Shown: positions 1-5,195 of the stretch, in pieces
Layout: every line of letters begins with the position of its first letter
Position numbering within the stretch: the stretch's first letter is position 1
Origin: Cytophagales bacterium
Lineage (GTDB): Bacteria > Bacteroidota > Bacteroidia > Cytophagales > UBA9547
Assembly: GCA_013298205.1 (NCBI GenBank)
Contig: JAAFJZ010000143.1
Coordinates: 1 to 6,520 of the forward strand
Reading direction: 5' to 3'
DNA: 6,520 bases
Program-made: the position numbers and the translations under genes
Notes under the pieces: generated by a model
Told to the model about the DNA's origin: nothing
The model's input: only the letters and a program-made list of their open reading frames with translations
The model's database searches: none

Positions 1-686
1 CGCAACTTCCACCGTAGTTTCTATGCAATTATCTAAAAACCAGCGATCATGCGAAACGATAACCACTGCTCCTGGTAATTGTAAATATATTCTTCAAGCC
101 AGAGTATAGATGGCAAATCCAAGTGATTGGTAGGCTCATCTAATAATAGAAGAGAAGGTTTTGCCAAAAGTATTTTCGCCAACATCACACGCATACGCCA
201 TCCACCTGAAAATTGCTTCAAAGGTTTTCTTAAATCTTGTGTAGAAAACCCCAATCCTTCCAAAATGGCTTCCGTTTTAGCTTCCAAACCATAACCACCC
301 AAAATATCAAACTCTTCTTGTAATTTGGTCAATTTATCTAGCAAATCGTCAGTATATTCTACTTCCATTTGCTCCAAAATTTCATTTATTTTCTTTTGAA
401 TGGCATTTTCCTTTTCAAAAGCCTGCATCGCAACTTCCAAAATGCTTTCTTCACTCAAATAAGAAAGCAAATCTTGGTTTAAAAACCCAATAGTACAATC
501 CTTACTCTTGCTTATAGAACCTCCGTCTGGTGAATATTCCCCATGTATAATTCTAAGCAAAGTTGATTTTCCAGTTCCGTTTGCACCTATTAGTCCTATT
601 TTATCATTAGGTTTGATATGCAGATTTGCAGAATCATACATGGCTCTTTCGCCAAAGAAAAATGAAAGGTTGTTAATAGATAGCAT
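1..686 (-). CDS. ABC-F family ATP-binding protein, N-terminal part only, with an apparent frameshift
   Basis: ABC-F proteins are soluble tandem ATPases that act on the ribosome and have no membrane domain. The first nucleotide-binding domain is clear: Walker A GANGTGKST (residues 34-42), Q-loop Gln71, signature SGGWRMR (160-166) and Walker B plus D-loop LLLLDEPTNHLD (179-190). The SGGWRMR form resembles YheS/Uup-like members. The start is ATG at 684-686. The uninterrupted frame ends at an early stop at 33-35, after about 12 residues unlike the family. Adding one C to the CC at 71-72 restores GAVVIVSHDRWFLDNCIE, which contains the expected H-loop (SHDRWF), and the frame then stays open to base 1. 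The gene therefore continues left of the window; full-length members usually have 530-640 residues. It is either a recent pseudogene or carries a sequencing error. The family is certain, the exact subfamily is not. Confidence 0.9.
71..72 (-). other. One-base deletion site (frameshift) in the ABC-F gene
   Basis: On the minus strand the codons should read CAG-GGA-GCA-GTG (QGAV). The sequence has CAG-GAG-CAG, one G short. Downstream of this point the other frame encodes VVIVSHDRWFLDN, the conserved H-loop region, without further damage. A single indel with an otherwise intact reading frame suggests a very recent mutation or a base-calling error rather than old decay. Confidence 0.8.
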
Positions 687-705
687 GAGAATATTAAATT
701 GGATG

Positions 706-713
706 CAAATTTA
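706..713 (-). promoter_or_regulatory. Bacteroidota -7 element for the ABC-F gene
   Basis: The minus strand reads TAAATTTG, an exact match to the Bacteroidota TAnnTTTG box, about 20 bases upstream of the ATG at 686. Transcription would begin near base 699 and give a leader of roughly a dozen bases. No convincing -33 TTTG is visible at the usual spacing, so the call rests on the -7 box and its position. Confidence 0.4.
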
Positions 714-740
714 ATAAAAAAAAAGTCCTAAAAATGCCTT

Positions 741-767
741 AAAATTATCTTATCGTAAGATAATTTT
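741..767 (-). terminator. Perfect 12-bp inverted repeat, probable terminator of the dehydrogenase gene
   Basis: The arms AAAATTATCTTA (741-752) and TAAGATAATTTT (756-767) pair perfectly around a TCG loop. The structure lies 42 bases beyond the stop of the minus-strand dehydrogenase gene and upstream of the ABC-F promoter, where a terminator is expected. The stem ends in four T residues on the minus strand, and a nine-T run follows at 724-716, about 17 bases beyond the stem. The stem is AT-rich and the T-run is not directly attached, so it is not a textbook terminator. An operator is an alternative. Confidence 0.5.
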
Positions 768-808
768 GTGAAATTAGATGAAAATGAATTGAGATTCTAA
801 AAAATGGT

Positions 809-2098
809 TTATTTCTCAACGATTTTGATTTGATTTTTTAGTTTTTTCAATACCTCTTCATATACAATCGGGTGAGTAGGAAGCCAAACTCCTGGTAAGC
901 AAAATTTGTTTTGTAATATCATTTCTACCACAATTGCAAGAGGCAAACCAACTGTTTTAGCCATAGCGGTTTGGTGCTGATTGATTCCCTTTTCTGAAAA
1001 ACTAGCCTCACATATTATTTCCTCATTCTCTTCATTTCGAAACGAAATGCTATGTTTCATTAAAACCAAATCTTTATCTGTTTCTTCAAAATACCATTTT
1101 TTTTGTAAAATTTCCAGCAAAATATCTGAAGCAGTTTTTTCTGGCTTTAAGGTAATTTCTTGATCCGAATTTTGATACAAAAACTCGAAATGAGAATTTT
1201 TAATACCTTGATAATCAGTTTTTTTTAGCAAATATGAATCTAAAAACTCTTTTTGACTAAGTGTTTTAAAAACTCCAAAAGGGTTGGTATCGTCAGTCAA
1301 TCCTGTCTGTAAAATGGCTTGCCAATTCTCACAAAAATCTTGATTCCTAATTGTGCCTCGAATAAAGTTTTTCACAGACTTTAATTGATATAAATCTATA
1401 TAGGGCAAAGAGTTTCGATTGGGATAAGCCTCATAATTCTTGGTTTCAATTTCTAATTTTATTGGTTTTTGAAAAACTTCAGTATATTTTTTCTCGATTT
1501 CAATTTCATTTTCAAGGTATTTTGCCCCTTCTTTGCCTGCATGAATTACATTGGCAGGATTCCAGGTGAATTTATAGCCCCAAGGGTTATTTCGCACACT
1601 TTCCTCAGCTACCAAACCTCCACAAAAAGAATAATAAGAATGAATTTTTCCTCCTTTTTGATGAATTTCGTTTATCATTTTCATGCTCATGATGTGGTCA
1701 ATACCAGGGTCTAGGCCACATTCCGTCATAAAAACCAAATTTTGACTTTTTGCTTGATTTTCTAAACTTTTGAGTTGTGGGGAGCAATAAGAAGCTGTCG
1801 CAAAATGTTTTTTGTAATAAATACATTTCTCTGCAATCGCTTGGTGCAAATGGGGGGGGAGCAAGGAAACTACAATCTTTGAAGTAGAAATCAAGTCATT
1901 TAATCGAGAATTTTGAACTGAAAAGTTGAAAATTGAATTTGAATTTAAACGAGGATGTAGTTGTAAAATATCTTTAGCATTTTCAGCTACAATATTTATT
2001 TTCAATGTATTATGATTTAAAAAGTAGTCTATAAAGCTAAAAGAAGACTTGCCCGCTCCAATAAGTAAAATATCAGATGTTATTGGGTTTAGGTTCAT
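809..2098 (-). CDS. Saccharopine dehydrogenase family protein
   Basis: This is an NAD(P)-dependent oxidoreductase of the saccharopine dehydrogenase/reductase (Lys9-like) family, which acts on the lysine-saccharopine-aminoadipate semialdehyde route. Counting from ATG 2098 (429 residues), there is an N-terminal Rossmann fold with ILLIGAGKSS (residues 10-19) and VVSLLPPHLH (76-85). The catalytic and C-terminal domain follows, with CGLDPGIDH (127-135), SFCGGL (157-162), NPWGYKFTWNP (171-181), AYPNRNSLPY (224-233), RGTIRNQDFCENW (247-259) and TAMAKTVGLPLAI (377-389). The length is normal. A TTG eight codons upstream (2122) would give a 437-residue form. I prefer ATG 2098 because it places the dinucleotide-binding strand at the usual distance from the N-terminus and TTG starts are uncommon. 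Lysine catabolism is the likely role. The related carboxynorspermidine dehydrogenases are a less likely alternative. No -7 box is visible in the 102-base gap upstream, so it may be co-transcribed with the small membrane gene. Confidence 0.92.
   Translation of the reverse strand: MNLNPITSDILLIGAGKSSFSFIDYFLNHNTLKINIVAENAKDILQLHPRLNSNSIFNFSVQNSRLNDLISTSKIVVSLLPPHLHQAIAEKCIYYKKHFATASYCSPQLKSLENQAKSQNLVFMTECGLDPGIDHIMSMKMINEIHQKGGKIHSYYSFCGGLVAEESVRNNPWGYKFTWNPANVIHAGKEGAKYLENEIEIEKKYTEVFQKPIKLEIETKNYEAYPNRNSLPYIDLYQLKSVKNFIRGTIRNQDFCENWQAILQTGLTDDTNPFGVFKTLSQKEFLDSYLLKKTDYQGIKNSHFEFLYQNSDQEITLKPEKTASDILLEILQKKWYFEETDKDLVLMKHSISFRNEENEEIICEASFSEKGINQHQTAMAKTVGLPLAIVVEMILQNKFCLPGVWLPTHPIVYEEVLKKLKNQIKIVEK
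1852..1859 (-). repeat. C8 homopolymer inside the dehydrogenase gene
   Basis: Eight consecutive G on the plus strand (C on the coding strand) span the codons for Leu-Pro-Pro-His in the SLLPPHLH segment. Such a run is unusual in AT-rich DNA and is a potential slippage site. The frame is intact in this sequence. Confidence 0.85.
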
Positions 2099-2176
2099 AT
2101 AATTTATTTTTGAAAATTTCAATTTAAAAGCTTTTTGTTCTACTTATTAATTAGTTACACCATTTTATTTAATTTA

Positions 2177-2192
2177 TGAAAAGATAATCATA
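2177..2192 (+). repeat. Left arm of a 16-bp inverted repeat flanking the small membrane gene
   Basis: TGAAAAGATAATCATA here is the exact reverse complement of 2648-2663. It lies eight bases beyond the stop codon of the 123-codon gene, that is, in its 3' untranslated region. The identity stops abruptly on both sides of the 16 bases. Confidence 0.8.
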
Positions 2193-2200
2193 GATTTTAA

Positions 2201-2572
2201 TTATTTGGTCCATTCATTCCAAGGAATTACAAAAGGTAAAATTAGTACCCAAATCAGGAAAAATAATGCCATTCCTGTTGGATAAGTTTCATCGTTTTTA
2301 ATTGAGGGCAAAACAACCACTAAAATCCATACGCCCTTATAAATAAGTTGCACCAAAAGAATCGGTGAAAAAGAAATAGGTCGCCATAATCCTAAAATTG
2401 ATAAAATTGCGATTGAAAACCATAAGCAACCCACAAGTCTAATTACTTCAGTAGATTGATAAGTATTTTGAAAAACTGTTATTGCAGATTTATCAGGATT
2501 GAAAATAGAAGTGATGCTTATCCATCCTGCTACAATTATGTTTGCTACATAAATTATTTTTAATGCTATCAA
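2201..2572 (-). CDS. Small four-helix integral membrane protein of unknown function
   Basis: I do not recognise a named family. The 123-residue protein is strongly hydrophobic with four probable membrane helices, at about residues 4-24, 43-63, 68-90 and 97-118. The loops are short: NPDKSAITVFQN after helix 1, WRPISFSP between helices 2 and 3, and KNDETYPTG between helices 3 and 4. The overall plan resembles small DoxX-like or other four-helix inner-membrane proteins, but no diagnostic motif supports a function. The start appears to be TTG at 2570-2572: no in-frame ATG precedes helix 1, and the first internal Met is at residue 101. Residues 1-24 form a good first helix, so a start near here is needed. 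A TATATTTG -7 box lies about 90 bases upstream. It is divergent from the metal-permease genes and upstream of the dehydrogenase gene on the same strand, and a perfect 16-bp inverted repeat encloses it. Confidence 0.8.
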   Translation of the reverse strand: MIALKIIYVANIIVAGWISITSIFNPDKSAITVFQNTYQSTEVIRLVGCLWFSIAILSILGLWRPISFSPILLVQLIYKGVWILVVVLPSIKNDETYPTGMALFFLIWVLILPFVIPWNEWTK

Positions 2573-2647
2573 TTTGTGTTTTTTTAATGATTTACTAGTT
2601 GAAAAAAAATAATAGATAATAAAAAATAAAGGTTTTGAGCTCTATTT

Positions 2648-2663
2648 TATGATTATCTTTTCA
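2648..2663 (-). repeat. Right arm of the 16-bp inverted repeat, overlapping a promoter
   Basis: On the minus strand this reads TGAAAAGATAATCATA, identical to the plus strand at 2177-2192. Its first two bases (TG) are the last two of the TATATTTG -7 box, so it covers the predicted transcription start of the small membrane gene. It contains GATAATCAT, which also occurs in the classical Fur box. That makes an operator role conceivable but unproven. Confidence 0.75.
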
Positions 2664-2669
2664 AATATA
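2662..2669 (-). promoter_or_regulatory. -7 promoter element for the small membrane protein gene
   Basis: The minus strand reads TATATTTG, an exact TAnnTTTG match, about 90 bases upstream of the TTG start at 2572. No TTTG is found at the expected -33 spacing. Confidence 0.45.
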
Positions 2670-2722
2670 ACATTTTGTTGAATAAATAAATAAGCAATCA
2701 AAATCTTTGTCAACCTATTAAT

Positions 2723-2730
2723 TATATTTG
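2723..2730 (+). promoter_or_regulatory. -7 promoter element for the metal-permease operon
   Basis: TATATTTG is an exact TAnnTTTG match 66 bases upstream of ATG 2797. It implies transcription from near base 2737 and a leader of about 60 bases. A TTTG at 2706-2709 lies only 13 bases upstream, too close for a normal -33 box. The leader contains a 12-bp palindrome, AAATTTAAATTT (2765-2776), which may simply reflect base composition. Confidence 0.5.
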
Positions 2731-2796
2731 TGAATTAACTTTTACTTTTCAGTCTAATGTGTTGAAATTTAAATTTATCAATACAATCATTTTAAA

Positions 2797-4065
2797 ATGG
2801 AGTTTTATTTATCAGATCCTAATTTAAGGTTGGTTTTTTTTGGCATTTTAATCATGTCTTCTACGACTGCAGTAGTAGGCAATTATGCTTTTTTGCGTAA
2901 ACGTTCACTTATAGGAGATGCCATTTCTCACTCTATTTTTCCAGGGATTTGTTTAGGTTTTCTGTTTACAGATAGTAAAAACCCTGTTTTTTTGCTCGTT
3001 GGAGCATTTGCAACAGGTTGGCTCGCTGTTTTTCTGATTGATTATTTTAAAAACAATTCAAAAATAAAGGAAGATTCAGCTATCGCTTTGGTAATGTCAG
3101 TTTTTTTTGGTATAGGAATTGTTTTACTCACTTATATCCAACAAAGTAAAGGTGCAAATCAATCAGGTTTAGATAAGTTTTTGTTTGGTCAAGCGGCTTC
3201 AATTGTAGAAACAGATGTAATTGTTTTTGGGAGTGTAGCATTATTGTCTTTAGTTGTGGTTTTATTATTGTTTCGAGAGTTCAAATTAATATGCTTTGAC
3301 CCAGTTTTTGCCAAATCGATTGGCTATCCTATCAAAACATTAGAAGCTATTATTACTTCACTTACTGTTTTGGCGATTGTGGTTGGAATTCGTTCTGTAG
3401 GAGTAGTTTTGATGTCGGCTATGCTCATTGCACCAGCAGCTGCAGCAAGATTTTGGACTAATAATCTTTCAGTTATGATGGTTGTAAGTATTTTGTTTAC
3501 CACGATTTCTACTATTTTAGGTTGTGGAGTTTCATACGCATTTGAAGGTATGCCCACTGGCCCATGGATAGTTATGATTATGTCTTTTTTAGCAATACTT
3601 ACGTTTCTTTTTGCACCTCAAAAAGGGAGTGTAAACAAATATTTTAGAGATAGAATGAATTGGTCTAGAATAGAAAAAGAAAACATTTTAAAGAAATTAT
3701 ATCAAATAGGAGAGGTGAAAAACGATTTTTTTCAGCCTATTTTTTTGCCAGAAGTAGCAAATAATAGACACACAGAAATTAAAATTTCTCAAATATTAAA
3801 AAAACTAAAAAACGATGGTTTTGTAATTAAAACGAAAGGAAATTGGTATCTTTCCGCTGAGGGCAAGGCTAAAGGACAAAAAATGATTAAGCTACATAGG
3901 TTATGGGAATTTTATTTAACAGAAAAAGTTCATATTGCCCCCGATCATGTTCATGATAATTCAGAAATGATGGAGCATATTATTAGCCCAGAAATGGAAG
4001 AAAAACTTGAGAAGGCATTGAATTACCCCAAAAAAGACCCCCATAGTAAAGAAATTCCATATTAA
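2797..4065 (+). CDS. Metal ABC transporter permease (ABC-3 family) fused to a DtxR/MntR-like domain
   Basis: This is a TroC/MntB-type inner-membrane permease for Mn, Fe or Zn import with a C-terminal metalloregulator-like domain. Residues 1 to about 275 are multi-spanning and carry the ABC-3 hallmark RSLIGDAISHSIFPG (36-50), SVGVVLMSAMLIAPAAAARF (200-219) and MPTGPW (252-257). Plain ABC-3 permeases have about 270-300 residues; this one has 422. Residues 291-352 form a winged-helix layout, with a recognition-helix-like TEIKISQILKKLKNDGF (326-342). Residues 353-422 match the DtxR/MntR dimerisation domain: LHRLWEFYL (366-374), VHDNSEMMEHI (385-395), and a DPH..IP ending. By alignment from memory, His367, Glu371, His386, Glu390, Glu393 and His394 occupy metal-ligand positions. 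Glu at 390 resembles MntR rather than the Cys of DtxR. The MntR helix-1 ligands seem replaced by Asn296 and Lys299. Similar fusions are known in Bacteroidota. The stop codon abuts the ATG of the second permease. Confidence 0.93.
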   Translation: MEFYLSDPNLRLVFFGILIMSSTTAVVGNYAFLRKRSLIGDAISHSIFPGICLGFLFTDSKNPVFLLVGAFATGWLAVFLIDYFKNNSKIKEDSAIALVMSVFFGIGIVLLTYIQQSKGANQSGLDKFLFGQAASIVETDVIVFGSVALLSLVVVLLLFREFKLICFDPVFAKSIGYPIKTLEAIITSLTVLAIVVGIRSVGVVLMSAMLIAPAAAARFWTNNLSVMMVVSILFTTISTILGCGVSYAFEGMPTGPWIVMIMSFLAILTFLFAPQKGSVNKYFRDRMNWSRIEKENILKKLYQIGEVKNDFFQPIFLPEVANNRHTEIKISQILKKLKNDGFVIKTKGNWYLSAEGKAKGQKMIKLHRLWEFYLTEKVHIAPDHVHDNSEMMEHIISPEMEEKLEKALNYPKKDPHSKEIPY

Positions 4066-4932
4066 ATGAATCATTTTTGGATTATAATTATTTCTATTTT
4101 AGCAGGTTTACCTTGCGCTTGGCTTGGAAGTTTTCTCGTTTTGCGCAAAATGGCTATGATAGGAGACGCCATTTCTCATTCTATTCTACCTGGAATTGTG
4201 ATAGCCTATTTGATGAGTGGACAAAAAGATAGCTTCCTATTGTTTTTAGGAGCTTCACTTTTTGGCATACTTTCTACTTTTTTAATAGAATATTTACATT
4301 CCAAATCTGGACTCCAAGCCGATGCTTCCATTGGGATTACATTTACTTTTTTATTTTCTTTGGGCGTTATTTTGATTTGTTATTTTAGTTCACAAATAGA
4401 TTTAGATCAAGATTGTGTATTGTATGGAGAGTTGGCATACTCCCCTTTAAGTCGATGGATTATAGATATTTATGATTTTGGACCCAAAGCGTTTTGGGTT
4501 TTATTTTTGGTTGTTATTTGTACGTTTTCTTATATTTATTTTTTCTATCAACCACTTAAATTGGTTAGTTTTGATGAAGAATTCGCTAAAGTTTCAGGAA
4601 TAAATGTCATGCTTTGGCATTATTCATTAATGGGAATGGTTTCATTTATAACCGTTTCTACTTTTGAAGAAGTGGGTTCTATTTTAGTGATTTCCAATTT
4701 GGCTGTCCCTGCTCTAACGGCTTTTTTGATATCCAAAAACTTTAAAAGAATGCTTTTTTTAGCTTCATTTTTTCTAATTTTATCTTGCATTTTGGGATAT
4801 GGATTAGCATATTTTTTAAATGTTGCGGTTGCAGCTTCCATTTCCTTGTTGGGAGGTTTGATATTCGGAATAGTTTTTATAACTGAAAAAATGATTTCGA
4901 ATCAAAAGAAATATTTGGCTTTAGGTTTGTAA
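4066..4932 (+). CDS. Metal ABC transporter permease, second subunit (ABC-3 family, TroD-like)
   Basis: This is the partner permease of the upstream fusion protein. ABC-3 importers work as a pair of permease subunits in the inner membrane, energised by a separate ATPase. The 288-residue length is normal. It has about eight hydrophobic segments and the family motif LRKMAMIGDAISHSILPG (26-43), nearly the same as in the upstream gene. FEEVGSILVISNLAVPALTAF (200-220) corresponds to the conserved FEsVG..LV...L..PAatA region. It lacks the DtxR-like tail and ends soon after the last helix. The ATG at 4066 follows the upstream TAA without a spacer, so the two genes are almost certainly one transcript and translationally coupled. 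Neither the ATP-binding protein nor a solute-binding lipoprotein is encoded in the window. The metal cannot be decided from the permease alone; the MntR-like residues of the partner favour manganese or iron. Confidence 0.93.
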   Translation: MNHFWIIIISILAGLPCAWLGSFLVLRKMAMIGDAISHSILPGIVIAYLMSGQKDSFLLFLGASLFGILSTFLIEYLHSKSGLQADASIGITFTFLFSLGVILICYFSSQIDLDQDCVLYGELAYSPLSRWIIDIYDFGPKAFWVLFLVVICTFSYIYFFYQPLKLVSFDEEFAKVSGINVMLWHYSLMGMVSFITVSTFEEVGSILVISNLAVPALTAFLISKNFKRMLFLASFFLILSCILGYGLAYFLNVAVAASISLLGGLIFGIVFITEKMISNQKKYLALGL

Positions 4933-4987
4933 AATAAAAAGGAACTATCACGATAACTGTTTATGAGAACTTTTATCGTTTGACTTT

Positions 4988-5031
4988 CTACTGTAGTTTT
5001 TGGAAATTGTGATTTTTAAAAACTACAGTAG
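4988..5031. repeat. 14-bp perfect stem-loop after the permease operon
   Basis: CTACTGTAGTTTTT (4988-5001) and AAAAACTACAGTAG (5018-5031) pair perfectly around a 16-base loop. It starts 56 bases after the permease stop codon. No T-run follows on either strand, so it is not a classical intrinsic terminator, although it could stall or protect the transcript. Its last base is the first base of the GC-rich block, so the two may form a single element. Confidence 0.7.
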
Positions 5032-5114
5032 GGCGTGCCCTTGCAGGTCGGGCTATCGCTACAAGTCCTCGCTTCGTGCCTCGCTTGCGGGCTTTTCGCA
5101 TCTATCCCGCACGC
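5031..5114. repeat. GC-rich intergenic block, probable dispersed repeat
   Basis: This stretch is far richer in G and C than anything around it. It begins GGGCGTGCCC and ends ATCCCGCACGC; the terminal GCGTGC (5033-5038) and GCACGC (5109-5114) are complementary. A 12-base near-tandem repeat starts with CCTCGCTT at 5067 and again at 5079. From memory, sequences of the form GGGCGTGCCC...GGTCGGGCTAT...AAGTCCTCGC...CTATCCC recur in intergenic regions of many Bacteroidota genomes. That recollection is not verified here. No open reading frame or tRNA fold is supported. Confidence 0.55.
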
Positions 5115-5163
5115 TTCAAAACAGACTTTTTAGTATCTGTTACCAAGAATAAACAAAATAATG

Positions 5164-5171
5164 TACCTTTG
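5164..5171 (+). promoter_or_regulatory. -7 promoter element for the Rpn-family gene
   Basis: TACCTTTG matches TAnnTTTG exactly, 24 bases upstream of ATG 5196. Transcription would start near 5178 with a leader of about 18 bases. The -33 region has no clear TTTG. The box lies outside the GC-rich block. Confidence 0.55.
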
Positions 5172-5195
5172 AGCCGATAAATAAATTCTCAAGCT

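Noticed and set aside
33..75. Programmed ribosomal frameshifting in the ABC-F gene
   Set aside because: No slippery heptamer or downstream structure is evident, and ABC-F proteins are not known to need frameshifting. A plain indel is simpler.
508..714. Plus-strand open frame of 68 codons opposite the ABC-F gene
   Set aside because: It lies fully antisense to the strongly conserved ATPase domain and has no recognisable protein features.
981..1714. Plus-strand open frames opposite the dehydrogenase gene (981-1163 and 1469-1714)
   Set aside because: Both are shadows of a conserved gene, with Phe/Ser-rich translations typical of the antisense of AT-rich coding DNA.
2765..2776. AAATTTAAATTT palindrome in the permease leader as an operator
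   Set aside because: It is a low-complexity A/T sequence that is expected by chance in this composition and does not resemble known DtxR or MntR boxes.
3324..3557. Minus-strand open frame inside the first permease gene
   Set aside because: It is antisense to conserved membrane helices of the permease and has no start context or family match.
4620..4841. Minus-strand open frame inside the second permease gene
   Set aside because: It is antisense to conserved permease sequence, and its composition is explained by that overlap.
4988..5031. Intrinsic terminator of the permease operon
   Set aside because: The stem is strong in length, but no T-run follows on either strand, so I list it only as a stem-loop.
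5031..5114. tRNA or other known structured RNA gene
   Set aside because: I could not build a cloverleaf with acceptor, anticodon and T-loop features. The terminal pairing is only six bases.
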